Shown: piece by piece, positions 1 through 11,582 of the stretch
Layout of the letters: each line of letters opens with the position of its first letter
How positions within the stretch are numbered: position 1 is the stretch's first letter
From: Cylicocyclus nassatus
Lineage: Eukaryota; Nematoda; Chromadorea; Rhabditida; Strongylidae
Length of the DNA stretch: 64,000 bases
NCBI GenBank assembly: GCA_958299035.1
Contig: CATQJL010000305.1
Location: 63,088,127 to 63,152,126, forward strand
Direction: 5' to 3'
Made by a program: the position numbers and the translations under genes
Notes under the pieces: generated by a model
What the model was told of the DNA's origin: nothing
What the model saw: only the letters and a program-made list of their open reading frames with translations
The model's database searches: none

Positions 1-44
1 TGGGCTTATTAGACCCACGCTCTAACCGACTGAGCTATGGCGGC
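1..44 (-). tRNA. tRNA-Ile(AAT), cut by window edge
   Basis: Bases 1 to 44 of the tRNA are present (acceptor 5' strand, D arm, anticodon arm and first bases of the variable loop). The T arm and 3' acceptor strand lie outside the window. The sequence matches the consensus copy. Confidence 0.93.
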
Positions 45-169
45 TGATGCATTCAGAACACGGACGAAACATTTTCATTTTCCGCTCAAATCGCTGGAAT
101 TCATCAGCGAACGTTGCGGAGCATTGTGCAATCCCATACCATGTGCCAAGTCGAGCGACATTCGATGGC

Positions 170-173
170 AAAA
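170..173 (-). terminator. RNA polymerase III T4 terminator (reference copy)
   Basis: Reading the minus strand past the discriminator gives AACA then TTTT, a minimal four-T Pol III stop that leaves a trailer of about 8 nt. It is present at gene start minus 8 to minus 5 in the copies I read, including the diverged last unit. Four Ts is a weak terminator, so some read-through is plausible. Confidence 0.7.
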
Positions 174-188
174 TGTTTGCCGCCAGCA

Positions 189-199
189 GGGGTCGAACC
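189..199 (-). promoter_or_regulatory. Internal promoter B box (reference copy)
   Basis: GGTTCGACCCC fits the TFIIIC-binding B-box consensus GGTTCGANNCC. In ordinary copies it sits at gene start plus 11 to plus 21 in window coordinates. The four G53C copies read GCTTCGACCCC and lose a nearly invariant base. Confidence 0.85.
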
Positions 200-232
200 T
201 GCGACCTTGGGCTTATTAGACCCACGCTCTAA

Positions 233-244
233 CCGACTGAGCTA
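233..244 (-). promoter_or_regulatory. Internal promoter A box (reference copy)
   Basis: TAGCTCAGTCGG covers tRNA bases 8-19 and fits the RNA polymerase III type 2 A-box consensus. It lies at right end minus 18 to minus 7 in every copy. It is altered in the copies with C11T, C13T, A14T or C17T. Confidence 0.85.
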
Positions 245-384
245 TGGCGGCTGATGCATTCAGAACACGGACGAAACATTTTCATTTTCCGATCAAATCG
301 CTGGAATTCATCAGCGAACGTTGCGGAGCATTGTGCAATCCCATACCATGTGCCAAGTCGAGCGACATTCGATGGCAAAATGTT

Positions 385-458
385 TGCTGCCAGCAGGGGT
401 CGAACCTGCGACCTTGGGCTTATTAGACCCACGCTCTAACCGACTGAGCTATGGCGGC
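385..458 (-). tRNA. tRNA-Ile(AAT), G70A acceptor mismatch
   Basis: G70A faces C3, so one acceptor-stem pair is lost. The rest is consensus. Confidence 0.8.
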
Positions 459-591
459 TGATGCATTCAGAACACGGACGAAACATTTTCATTTTCCGAT
501 CAAATCGCTGGAATTCATCAGCGAACGTTGCGGAGCATTGTGCAATCTCATACCATGTGCCAAGTCGAGCGACATTCGATGGCAAAATGTT

Positions 592-665
592 TGCCGCCAG
601 CGGGGGTCGAACCTGCGACCTTGGGCTTATTAGACCCACGCTCTAACCGACTGAGCTATGGCGGC
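592..665 (-). tRNA. tRNA-Ile(AAT), T63C T-stem mismatch
   Basis: T63C opposes A51 and opens the middle pair of the T stem. I saw this change only in this copy. Confidence 0.78.
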
Positions 666-798
666 TGATGCATTCAGAACACGGACGAAACATTTTCATT
701 TTTCGCTCAAATCGCTGGAATTCATCAGCGAACGTTGCGGAGCATTGTGCAATCCCATACCATGTGCCAAGTCGAGCGACATTCGATGGCAAAATGTT

Positions 799-872
799 TG
801 CCGCCAGCAGGGGTCGAACCTGCGACCTTGGGCTTATTAGACCCACGCTCTGACCGACTGAGCTATGGCGGC
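799..872 (-). tRNA. tRNA-Ile(AAT), D-loop base 20a T to C
   Basis: The change is in a variable D-loop position and should be harmless. It removes the in-frame stop that normally ends the antisense reading frame, which is why a 136-residue open frame appears over two units here. That frame is not a gene. Confidence 0.88.
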
Positions 873-1833
873 TGATGCATTCAGAACACGGACGAAACAT
901 TTTCATTTTTCGCTCAAATCGCTGGAATTCATCAGCGAACGTCGCGGAGCATTGTGCAATTCCATACCATGTGCCAAGTCGAGCGACATTCGATGGCAAA
1001 ATGTTTGCCGCCAGCAGGGGTCGAACCTGCGACCTTGGGCTTATTAGACCCACGCTCTAACCGACTGAGCTATGGCGGCTGCTGCATTCAGAACACGGAC
1101 GAAACATTTTCATTTTCCGCTCAAATCGCTGGAATTCATCAGCGAACGTTGCGGAGCATTGTGCAATCCCATACCATGTGCCAAGTCGAGCGACATTCGA
1201 TGGCAAAATGTTTGCCGCCAGCAGGGGTCGAACCTGCGACCTTGGGCTTATTAGACCCACGCTCTAACCGACTGAGCTATGGCGGCTGATGCATTCAGAA
1301 CACGGACGAAACATTTTCATTTTCGGCTCAAATCGCTGGAATTCATCAGCGAACGTTGCGGAGCATTGTGCAATCCCATACCATGTGCCAAGTCGAGCGA
1401 CATTCGATGGCAAAATGTTTGCCGCCAGCAGGGGTCGAACCTGCGACCTTGGGCTTATTAGACCCACGCTCTAACCGACTGAGCTATGGCGGCTGCTGCA
1501 TTCAGAACACGGACGAAACATTTTCATTTTCCGCTCAAATCGCTGGAATTCATCAGCGAACGTTGCGGAGCATTGTGCAATCCCATACCATGTGCCAAGT
1601 CGAGCGACATTCGATGGCAAAATGTTTGCCGCCAGCAGGGGTCGAACCTGCGACCTTGGGCTTATTAGACCCACGCTCTAACCGACTGAGCTATGGCGGC
1701 TGATGCATTCAGAACACGGACGAAACATTTTCATTTTCCGATCAAATCGCTGGAATTCATCAGCGAACGTTGCGGAGCATTGTGCAATCCCATACCATGT
1801 GCCAAGTCGAGCGACATTCGATGGCAAAATGTT

Positions 1834-1907
1834 TGTCGCCAGCAGGGGTCGAACCTGCGACCTTGGACTTATTAGACCCACGCTCTAACCGACTAAGCTA
1901 TGGCGGC
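1834..1907 (-). tRNA. tRNA-Ile(AAT), triple variant G71A C40T C13T
   Basis: G71A opens the second acceptor pair (C2 opposite A71). C40T and C13T give G-T wobbles in the anticodon and D stems. The three changes always travel together, in six copies, so they mark one lineage of units. Confidence 0.78.
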
Positions 1908-2247
1908 TGATGCATTCAGGACACGGACGAAACATTTTCATTTTCCGCTCAAATCGCTGGAATTCATCAGCGAACGTTGCGGAGCATTGTGCAATCCCAT
2001 ACCATGTGCCAAGTCGAGCGACATTCGATGGCAAAATGTTTGCCGCCAGCAGGGGTCGAACCTGCGACCTTGGGCTTATTAGACCCACGCTCTAACCGAC
2101 TGAGCTATGGCGGCTGATGCATTCAGAACACGGACGAAACATTTTCATTTTCCGCTCAAATCGCTGGAATTCATCAGCGAACGTTGCGGAGCATTGTGCA
2201 ATCCCATACCATGTGCCAAGTCGAGCGACATTCGATGGCAAAATGTT

Positions 2248-2321
2248 TGCTGCCAGCAGGGGTCGAACCTGCGACCTTGGGCTTATTAGACCCACGCTCT
2301 AACCGACTGAGCTATGGCGGC
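2248..2321 (-). tRNA. tRNA-Ile(AAT), G70A acceptor mismatch
   Basis: Second copy with G70A, nine units from the first. Confidence 0.8.
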
Positions 2322-2661
2322 TGATGCATTCAGAACACGGACGAAACATTTTCATTTTCCGATCAAATCGCTGGAATTCATCAGCGAACGTTGCGGAGCA
2401 TTGTGCAATCTCATACCATGTGCCAAGTCGAGCGACATTCGATGGCAAAATGTTTGCCGCCAGCAGGGGTCGAACCTGCGACCTTGGGCTTATTAGACCC
2501 ACGCTCTAACCGACTGAGCTATGGCGGCTGATGCATTCAGAACACGGACGAAACATTTTCATTTTCCGCTCAAATCGCTGGAATTCATCAGCGAACGTTG
2601 CGGAGCATTGTGCAATCTCATACCATGTGCCAAGTCGAGCGACATTCGATGGCAAAATGTT

Positions 2662-2735
2662 TGCCGCCAGCAGGGGTCGAACCTGCGACCTTGGGCTTAT
2701 TAGACCCACGCTCTAACCAACTGAGCTATGGCGGC
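2662..2735 (-). tRNA. tRNA-Ile(AAT), C17T
   Basis: This is a D-loop change, also present at 3490-3563 and 4317-4390. It is expected to be tolerated. Confidence 0.88.
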
Positions 2736-3696
2736 TGATGCATTCAGAACACGGACGAAACATTTTCATTTTCCGCTCAAATCGCTGGAATTCATCAGCG
2801 AATGCTGCGGAGCATTGTGCAATCCCATACCATGTGCCAAGTCGAGCGACATTCGATGGCAAAATGTTTGCCGCCAGCAGGGGTCGAACCTGCGACCTTG
2901 GGCTTATTAGACCCACGCTCTAACCGACTGAGCTATGGCGGCTGATGCATTCAGAACACGGACGAAACATTTTCATTTTCCGATCAAATCGCTGGAATTC
3001 ATCAGCGAACGTTGCGGAGCATTGTGCAATCTCATACCATGTGCCAAGTCGAGCGACATTCGATGGCAAAATGTTTGCCGCCAGCAGGGGTCGAACCTGC
3101 GACCTTGGGCTTATTAGACCCACGCTCTAACCGACTGAGCTATGGCGGCTGATGCATTCAGAACACGGACGAAACATTTTCATTTTCCGCTCAAATCGCT
3201 GGAATTCATCAGCGAACGTTGCGGAGCATTGTGCAATCCCATACCATGTGCCAAGTCGAGCGACATTCGATGGCAAAATGTTTGCCGCCAGCAGGGGTCG
3301 AACCTGCGACCTTGGGCTTATTAGACCCACGCTCTAACCGACTGAGCTATGGCGGCTGATGCATTCAGAGCACGGACGAAACATTTTCATTTTCCGCTCA
3401 AATCGCTGGAATTCATCAGCGAACGTTGCGGAGCATTGTGCAATCCCATACCATGTGCCAAGTCGAGCGACATTCGATGGCAAAATGTTTGCCGCCAGCA
3501 GGGGTCGAACCTGCGACCTTGGGCTTATTAGACCCACGCTCTAACCAACTGAGCTATGGCGGCTGATGCATTCAGAACACGGACGAAACATTTTCATTTT
3601 CCGCTCAAATCGCTGGAATTCATCAGCGAATGCTGCGGAGCATTGTGCAATCCCATACCATGTGCCAAGTCGAGCGACATTCGATGGCAAAATGTT

Positions 3697-3770
3697 TGTC
3701 GCCAGCAGGGGTCGAACCTGCGACCTTGGACTTATTAGACCCACGCTCTAACCGACTAAGCTATGGCGGC
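3697..3770 (-). tRNA. tRNA-Ile(AAT), triple variant
   Basis: It has the same G71A, C40T and C13T set as 1834-1907. The next gene to the right follows after 206 bp rather than 207. Confidence 0.78.
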
Positions 3771-4316
3771 TGATGCATTCAGGACACGGACGAAACATTT
3801 TCATTTTCCGCTCAATCGCTGGAATTCATCAGCGAACGTTGTGGAGCATTGTGCAATCCCATACCATGTGCCAAGTCGAGCGACATTCGATGGCAAAATG
3901 TTTGCCGCCAGCAGGGGTCGAACCTGCGACCTTGGGCTTATTAGACCCACGCTCTAACCGACTGAGCTATGGCGGCTGATGCATTCAGAACACGGACGAA
4001 ACATTTTCATTTTCCGCACAAATCGCTGGAATTCATCAGCGAACGTTGCGGAGCATTGTGCAATCCCATACCATGTGCCAAGTCGAGCGACATTCGATGG
4101 CAAAATGTTTGCCGCCAGCAGGGGTCGAACCTGCGACCTTGGGCTTATTAGACCCACGCTCTAACCGACTGAGCTATGGCGGCTGATGCATTCAGAGCAC
4201 GGACGAAACATTTTCATTTTCCGCTCAAATCGCTGGAATTCATCAGCGAACGTTGCGGAGCATTGTGCAATCCCATACCATGTGCCAAGTCGAGCGACAT
4301 TCGATGGCAAAATGTT

Positions 4317-4390
4317 TGCCGCCAGCAGGGGTCGAACCTGCGACCTTGGGCTTATTAGACCCACTCTCTAACCAACTGAGCTATGGCGGC
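4317..4390 (-). tRNA. tRNA-Ile(AAT), C25A D-stem mismatch
   Basis: C25A removes the G10-C25 pair; C17T is also present. I saw C25A only in this copy. Confidence 0.76.
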
Positions 4391-4523
4391 TGATGCATTC
4401 AGAACACGGACGAAACATTTTCATTTTCCGCTCAAATCGCTGGAATTCATCAGCGAATGCTGCGGAGCATTGTGCAATCCCATACCATGTGCCAAGTCGA
4501 GCGACATTCGATGGCAAAATGTT

Positions 4524-4597
4524 TGTCGCCAGCAGGGGTCGAACCTGCGACCTTGGACTTATTAGACCCACGCTCTAACCGACTAAGCTATGGCGGC
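4524..4597 (-). tRNA. tRNA-Ile(AAT), triple variant
   Basis: It carries the G71A, C40T and C13T set and lies 827 bp from the copy at 3697, as part of a duplicated four-unit module. Confidence 0.78.
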
Positions 4598-7421
4598 TGA
4601 TGCATTCAGGACACGGACGAAACATTTTCATTTTCCGCTCAAATCGCTGGAATTCATCAGCGAACGTTGCGGAGCATTGTGCAATCCCATACCATGTGCC
4701 AAGTCGAGCGACATTCGATGGCAAAATGTTTGCCGCCAGCAGGGGTCGAACCTGCGACCTTGGGCTTATTAGACCCACGCTCTAACCGACTGAGCTATGG
4801 CGGCTGATGCATTCAGAACACGGACGAAACATTTTCATTTTCCGCTCAAATCGCTGGAATTCATCAGCGAACGTTGCGGAGCATTGTGCAATCCCATACC
4901 ATGTGCCAAGTCGAGCGACATTCGATGGCAAAATGTTTGCCGCCAGCAGGGGTCGAACCTGCGACCTTGGGCTTATTAGACCCACGCTCTAACCGACTGA
5001 GCTATGGCGGCTGATGCATTCAGAACACGGACGAAACATTTTCATTTTCCGATCAAATCGCTGGAATTCATCAGCGAACGTTGCGGAGCATTGTGCAATC
5101 CCATACCATGTGCCAAGTCGAGCGACATTCGATGGCAAAATGTTTGCCGCCAGCAGGGGTCGAACCTGCGACCTTGGGCTTATTAGACCCACGCTCTAAC
5201 CGACTGAGCTATGGCGGCTGATGCATTCAGAACACGGACGAAACATTTTCATTTTCCGCTCAAATCGCTGGAATTCATCAGCGAACGTTGCGGAGCATTG
5301 TGCAATCCCATACCATGTGCCAAGTCGAGCGACATTCGATGGCAAAATGTTTGCCGCCAGCAGGGGTCGAACCTGCGACCTTGGGCTTATTAGACCCACG
5401 CTCTAACCGACTGAGCTATGGCGGCTGATGCATTCAGAACACGGACGAAACATTTTCATTTTCCGCTCAAATCGCTGGAATTCATCAGCGAACGTTGCGG
5501 AGCATTGTGCAATCCCATACCATGTGCCAAGTCGAGCGACATTCGATGGCAAAATGTTTGCCGCCAGCAGGGGTCGAACCTGCGACCTTGGGCTTATTAG
5601 ACCCACGCTCTAACCGACTGAGCTATGGCGGCTGATGCATTCAGAACACGGACGAAACATTTTCATTTTCCGATCAAATCGCTGGAATTCATCAGCGAAC
5701 GTTGCGGAGCATTGTGCAATCCCATACCATGTGCCAAGTCGAGCGACATTCGATGGCAAAATGTTTGCCGCCAGCAGGGGTCGAACCTGCGACCTTGGGC
5801 TTATTAGACCCACGCTCTAACCGACTGAGCTATGGCGGCTGATGCATTCAGAACACGGACGAAACATTTTCATTTTCCGCTCAAATCGCTGGAATTCATC
5901 AGCGAACGTTGCGGAGCATTGTGCAATCCCATACCATGTGCCAAGTCGAGCGACATTCGATGGCAAAATGTTTGCCGCCAGCAGGGGTCGAACCTGCGAC
6001 CTTGGGCTTATTAGACCCACGCTCTAACCGACTGAGCTATGGCGGCTGATGCATTCAGAACACGGACGAAACATTTTCATTTTCCGCTCAAATCGCTGGA
6101 ATTCATCAGCGAACGTTGCGGAGCATTGTGCAATCCCATACCATGTGCCAAGTCGAGCGACATTCGATGGCAAAATGTTTGCCGCCAGCAGGGGTCGAAC
6201 CTGCGACCTTGGGCTTATTAGACCCACGCTCTAACCGACTGAGCTATGGCGGCTGATGCATTCAGAACACGGACGAAACATTTTCATTTTCCGATCAAAT
6301 CGCTGGAATTCATCAGCGAACGTTGCGGAGCATTGTGCAATCCCATACCATGTGCCAAGTCGAGCGACATTCGATGGCAAAATGTTTGCCGCCAGCAGGG
6401 GTCGAACCTGCGACCTTGGGCTTATTAGACCCACGCTCTAACCGACTGAGCTATGGCGGCTGATGCATTCAGAACACGGACGAAACATTTTCATTTTCCG
6501 CTCAAATCGCTGGAATTCATCAGCGAACGTTGCGAAGCATTGTGCAATCCCATACCATGTGCCAAGTCGAGCGACATTCGATGGCAAAATGTATGCCGCC
6601 AGCAGGGGTCGAACCTGCGACCTTGGGCTTATTAGACCCACGCTCTAACCGACTGAGCTATGGCGGCTGATGCATTCAGAACACGGACGAAACATTTTCA
6701 TTTTCCGCTCAAATCGCTGGAATTCATCAGCGAACGTTGCGGAGCATTGTGCAATCCCATACCATGTGCCAAGTCGAGCGACATTCGATGGCAAAATGTT
6801 TGCCGCCAGCAGGGGTCGAACCTGCGACCTTGGGCTTATTAGACCCACGCTCTAACCGACTGAGCTATGGCGGCTGATGCATTCAGAACACGGACGAAAC
6901 ATTTTCATTTTCCGATCAAATCGCTGGAATTCATCAGCGAACGTTGCGGAGCATTGTGCAATCCCATACCATGTGCCAAGTCGAGCGACATTCGATGGCA
7001 AAATGTTTGCCGCCAGCAGGGGTCGAACCTGCGACCTTGGGCTTATTAGACCCACGCTCTAACCGACTGAGCTATGGCGGCTGATGCATTCAGAACACGG
7101 ACGAAACATTTTCATTTTCCGCTCAAATCGCTGGAATTCATCAGCGAACGTTGCGAAGCATTGTGCAATCCCATACCATGTGCCAAGTCGAGCGACATTC
7201 GATGGCAAAATGTATGCCGCCAGCAGGGGTCGAACCTGCGACCTTGGGCTTATTAGACCCACGCTCTAACCGACTGAGCTATGGCGGCTGATGCATTCAG
7301 AACACGGACGAAACATTTTCATTTTCCGCTCAAATCGCTGGAATTCATCAGCGAACGTTGCGGAGCATTGTGCAATCCCATACCATGTGCCAAGTCGAGC
7401 GACATTCGATGGCAAAATGTT

Positions 7422-7495
7422 TGCCGCCAGCAGGGGTCGAACCTGCGACCCTGGGCTTATTAGACCCACGCTCTAACCGACTGAGCTATGGCGGC
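7422..7495 (-). tRNA. tRNA-Ile(AAT), A44G
   Basis: This is a neutral variable-loop change. The same mark is at 9585, 11064, 12544, 15628 and 24042 (starts) and defines the seven-unit module. Confidence 0.88.
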
Positions 7496-7628
7496 TGATG
7501 CATTCAGAACACGGACGAAACATTTTCATTTTTCGCTCAAATCGCTGGAATTCATCAGCGAACGTTGCGGAGCATTGTGCAATCCCATACCATGTGCCAA
7601 GTCGAGCGACATTCGATGGCAAAATGTT

Positions 7629-7702
7629 TGCCGCCAGCAGGGGTCGAACCTGCGACCTTGGGCTTATTAGACCCACGCTCTAACCGACAGAGCTATGGCG
7701 GC
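7629..7702 (-). pseudogene. tRNA-Ile(AAT)-like with A14T
   Basis: A14 is nearly universal (it pairs with T8 in the core and is part of the A box) and here it is T. The fold and transcription are both likely impaired. This is the last copy before the first 31-nt insert. Confidence 0.65.
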
Positions 7703-7835
7703 TGATGCATTCAGAACACGGACGAAACATTTTCATTTTCCGATCAAATCGCTGGAATTCATCAGCGAACGTTGCGGAGCATTGTGCAATCCCATACCAT
7801 GTGCCAAGTCGAGCGACATTCGATGGCAAAATGTT

Positions 7836-7940
7836 TGCCGCCAGCAGGGGTCGAACCTGCGACCTTGGGCTTATTAGACCCACGCTGCTGCGACCTTGGG
7901 CTTATTAGACCCAAGCTCTAACCGACTGAGCTATGGCGGC
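7836..7940 (-). tRNA. tRNA-Ile(AAT) with 31-nt anticodon-arm insert (first of 42)
   Basis: The gene is 105 nt. Thirty bases (AGCG through GCAG, holding the whole anticodon arm and variable loop) occur twice, joined by one extra C. Because the flanks of the insert are repeated, the 31 nt can be taken out at many equivalent positions. One of these is exactly after base 37, the canonical eukaryotic tRNA intron site (7872-7902), and it leaves the standard tRNA. The outer TGGGT and GCCCA can form the mature anticodon stem, while the inner GCCCA and TGGGT can pair inside the insert. Acceptor, D and T arms, A box, B box and T4 terminator are intact. This copy also has G26T. Alternatively it is a tRNA pseudogene with two anticodon hairpins. 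Confidence 0.8.
7872..7902 (-). other. 31-nt intron-equivalent insert (first example)
   Basis: On the minus strand the segment starts AGCCCAAGGT and ends GGGTCTAATA. It contains a second anticodon-loop sequence, CTAATA. The base opposite C32 in the loop pairing that eukaryotic splicing endonuclease normally favours would be A rather than G, which weakens the case for efficient splicing. Confidence 0.6.
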
Positions 7941-8487
7941 TGATGCATTCAGAACACGGACGAAACATTTTCATTTTCCGCTCAAATCGCTGGAATTCAT
8001 CAGCGAACGTTGCGGAGCATTGTGCAATCCCATACCATGTGCCAAGTCGAGCGACATTCGATGGCAAAATGTTTGCCGCCAGCAGGGGTCGAACCTGCGA
8101 CCTTGGGCTTATTAGACCCACGCTCTAACCGACTGAGCTATGGCGGCTGATGCATTCAGAACACGGACGAAACATTTTCATTTTCCGCTCAAATCGCTGG
8201 AATTCATCAGCGAACGTTGCGGAGCATTGTGCAATCCCATACCATGTGCCAAGTCGAGCGACATTCGATGGCAAAATGTTTGCCGCCAGCAGGGGTCGAA
8301 CCTGCGACCTTGGGCTTATTAGACCCACGCTCTAACCGACTGAGCTATGGCGGCTGATGCATTCAGAACACGGACGAAACATTTTCATTTTCCGCTCAAA
8401 TCGCTGGAATTCATCAGCGAACGTTGCGGAGCATTGTGCAATCCCATACCATGTGCCAAGTCGAGCGACATTCGATGGCAAAATGTT

Positions 8488-8592
8488 TGCCGCCAGCAGG
8501 GGTCGAACCTGCGACCTTGGGCTTATTAGACCCACGCTGCTGCGACCTTGGGCTTATTAGACCCACGCTCTAACCGACTGAGCTATGGCGGC
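8488..8592 (-). tRNA. tRNA-Ile(AAT) with 31-nt insert
   Basis: Insert equivalent to 8524-8554; consensus body; the spacer on its 3' side is the common type. Confidence 0.8.
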
Positions 8593-9139
8593 TGATGCAT
8601 TCAGAACACGGACGAAACATTTTCATTTTCCGCTCAAATCGCTGGAATTCATCAGCGAACGTTGCGGAGCATTGTGCAATCCCATACCATGTGCCAAGTC
8701 GAGCGACATTCGATGGCAAAATGTTTGCCGCCAGCAGGGGTCGAACCTGCGACCTTGGGCTTATTAGACCCACGCTCTAACCGACTGAGCTATGGCGGCT
8801 GATGCATTCAGAACACGGACGAAACATTTTCATTTTCCGCTCAAATCGCTGGAATTCATCAGCGAACGTTGCGGAGCATTGTGCAATCCCATACCATGTG
8901 CCAAGTCGAGCGACATTCGATGGCAAAATGTTTGCCGCCAGCAGGGGTCGAACCTGCGACCTTGGGCTTATTAGACCCACGCTCTAACCGACTGAGCTAT
9001 GGCGGCTGATGCATTCAGAACACCGACGAAACATTTTCATTTTCCGATCAAATCGCTGGAATTCATCAGCGAACGTTGCGGAGCATTGTGCAATCTCATA
9101 CCATGTGCCAAGTCGAGCGACATTCGATGGCAAAATGTT

Positions 9140-9244
9140 TGCCGCCAGCAGGGGTCGAACCTGCGACCTTGGGCTTATTAGACCCACGCTGCTGCGACCT
9201 TGGGCTTATTAGACCCACGCTCTAACCGACTGAGCTATGGCGGC
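9140..9244 (-). tRNA. tRNA-Ile(AAT) with 31-nt insert
   Basis: Insert equivalent to 9176-9206; first inserted copy beside the aatctcat spacer type. Confidence 0.8.
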
Positions 9245-9998
9245 TGATGCATTCAGAACACGGACGAAACATTTTCATTTTCCGCTCAAATCGCTGGAAT
9301 TCATCAGCGAACGTTGCGGAGCATTGTGCAATCCCATACCATGTGCCAAGTCGAGCGACATTCGATGGCAAAATGTTTGCCGCCAGCAGGGGTCGAACCT
9401 GCGACCTTGGGCTTATTAGACCCACGCTCTAACCGACTGAGCTATGGCGGCTGATGCATTCAGAACACGGACGAAACATTTTCATTTTCCGCTCAAATCG
9501 CTGGAATTCATCAGCGAACGTTGCGGAGCATTGTGCAATCCCATACCATGTGCCAAGTCGAGCGACATTCGATGGCAAAATGTTTGCCGCCAGCAGGGGT
9601 CGAACCTGCGACCCTGGGCTTATTAGACCCACGCTCTAACCGACTGAGCTATGGCGGCTGATGCATTCAGAACACGGACGAAACATTTTCATTTTCCGCT
9701 CAAATCGCTGGAATTCATCAGCGAACGTTGCGGAGCATTGTGCAATCCCATACCATGTGCCAAGTCGAGCGACATTCGATGGCAAAATGTTTGCCGCCAG
9801 CAGGGGTCGAACCTGCGACCTTGGGCTTATTAGACCCACGCTCTAACCGACTGAGCTATGGCGGCTGATGCATTCAGAACACGGACGAAACATTTTCATT
9901 TTCCGATCAAATCGCTGGAATTCATCAGCGAACGTTGCGGAGCATTGTGCAATCTCATACCATGTGCCAAGTCGAGCGACATTCGATGGCAAAATGTT

Positions 9999-10103
9999 TG
10001 CCGCCAGCAGGGGTCGAACCTGCGACCTTGGGCTTATTAGACCCACGCTGCTGCGACCTTGGGCTTATTAGACCCACGCTCTAACCGACTGAGCTATGGC
10101 GGC
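9999..10103 (-). tRNA. tRNA-Ile(AAT) with 31-nt insert
   Basis: Insert equivalent to 10035-10065; the unit to its right lacks one spacer base near 10127. Confidence 0.8.
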
Positions 10104-11477
10104 TGATGCATTCAGAACACGGACGAACATTTTCATTTTCCGCTCAAATCGCTGGAATTCATCAGCGAACGTTGCGGAGCATTGTGCAATCCCATACCAT
10201 GTGCCAAGTCGAGCGACATTCGATGGCAAAATGTTTGCCGCCAGCAGGGGTCGAACCTGCGACCTTGGGCTTATTAGACCCACGCTCTAACCGACTGAGC
10301 TATGGCGGCTGATGCATTCAGAACACGGACGAAACATTTTCATTTTCCGCTCAAATCGCTGGAATTCATCAGCGAACGTTGCGGAGCATTGTGCAATCCC
10401 ATACCATGTGCCAAGTCGAGCGACATTCGATGGCAAAATGTTTGCCGCCAGCAGGGGTCGAACCTGCGACCTTGGGCTTATTAGACCCACGCTCTAACCG
10501 ACTGAGCTATGGCGGCTGATGCATTCAGAACACGGAAGAAACATTTTCATTTTCCGCTCAAATCGCTGGAATTCATCAGCGAACGTTGCGGAGCATTGTG
10601 CAATCCCATACCATGTGCCAAGTCGAGCGACATTCGATGGCAAAATGTTTGCCGCCAGCAGGGGTCGAACCTGCGACCTTGGGCTTATTAGACCCACGCT
10701 CTAACCGACTGAGCTATGGCGGCTGATGCATTCAGAACACGGACGAAACATTTTAATTTTCCGCTCAAATCGCTGGAATTCATCAGCGAACGTTGCGGAG
10801 CATTGTGCAATCCCATACCATGTGCCAAGTCGAGCGACATTCGATGGCAAAATGTTTGCCGCCAGCAGGGGTCGAACCTGCGACCTTGGGCTTATTAGAC
10901 CCACGCTCTAACCGACTGAGCTATGGCGGCTGATGCATTCAGAACACGGACGAAACATTTTCATTTTCCGCTCAAATCGCTGGAATTCATCAGCGAACGT
11001 TGCGGAGCATTGTGCAATCCCATACCATGTGCCAAGTCGAGCGACATTCGATGGCAAAATGTTTGCCGCCAGCAGGGGTCGAACCTGCGACCCTGGGCTT
11101 ATTAGACCCACGCTCTAACCGACTGAGCTATGGCGGCTGATGCATTCAGAACACGGACGAAACATTTTCATTTTCCGCTCAAATCGCTGGAATTCATCAG
11201 CGAACGTTGCGGAGCATTGTGCAATCCCATACCATGTGCCAAGTCGAGCGACATTCGATGGCAAAATGTTTGCCGCCAGCAGGGGTCGAACCTGCGACCT
11301 TGGGCTTATTAGACCCACGCTCTAACCGACTGAGCTATGGCGGCTGATGCATTCAGAACACGGACGAAACATTTTCATTTTCCGATCAAATCGCTGGAAT
11401 TCATCAGCGAACGTTGCGGAGCATTGTGCAATCTCATACCATGTGCCAAGTCGAGCGACATTCGATGGCAAAATGTT

Positions 11478-11582
11478 TGCCGCCAGCAGGGGTCGAACCT
11501 GCGACCTTGGGCTTATTAGACCCACGCTGCTGCGACCTTGGGCTTATTAGACCCACGCTCTAACCGACTGAGCTATGGCGGC
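11478..11582 (-). tRNA. tRNA-Ile(AAT) with 31-nt insert
   Basis: Insert equivalent to 11514-11544; second round of the seven-unit module. Confidence 0.8.

Larger units (their letters stand above)
178..251 (-). tRNA. tRNA-Ile(AAT), reference consensus copy
   Basis: This copy folds as a complete cloverleaf. The acceptor stem is GCCGCCA paired with TGGCGGC, discriminator A73. The D stem is GCTC/GAGC with loop AGTCGGTTA. The anticodon stem is TGGGT/GCCCA, closed by a T31-G39 wobble, with loop CTAATAA. The variable loop is AGGTC. The T stem is GCAGG/CCTGC with loop TTCGACC. The anticodon AAT would become IAU after A34 deamination and read isoleucine codons. Invariant bases T8, A14, G18, G19, G53, T54, T55, C56, A58 and C61 are all present. 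The D-loop, CTAATAA loop and AAGGTCG stretch look like eukaryotic tRNA-Ile. The acceptor stem is not the common animal one (usually GG-start), and pair 29-41 is G-C rather than C-G. CCA is not encoded. All ordinary copies follow this description unless listed with a change. Confidence 0.93.
1..7702 (-). repeat. Array block A: ordinary 74-nt copies only
   Basis: This block holds 38 copies (the first cut by the window edge), with right ends 44, 251, 458 and so on to 7702. The step is 207 bp, except that the unit ending at 3976 is 206 bp because its spacer lacks one base near 3813. No copy has the 31-nt insert. Local higher-order order is visible. From 4782 to 7060 two spacer types alternate in a three-unit (621-bp) rhythm, and a four-unit module ending in the triple-variant tRNA repeats between 3334 and 4597. 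Mild variants include C17T in the D-loop at 2662-2735 and 3490-3563. Confidence 0.95.

Noticed and set aside
643..1053. 136-codon open frame on the minus strand and 111-115-codon frames near 954-1703
   Set aside because: They arise because single substitutions, such as T to C at tRNA base 20a, remove the stop between adjacent units. They are not genes.
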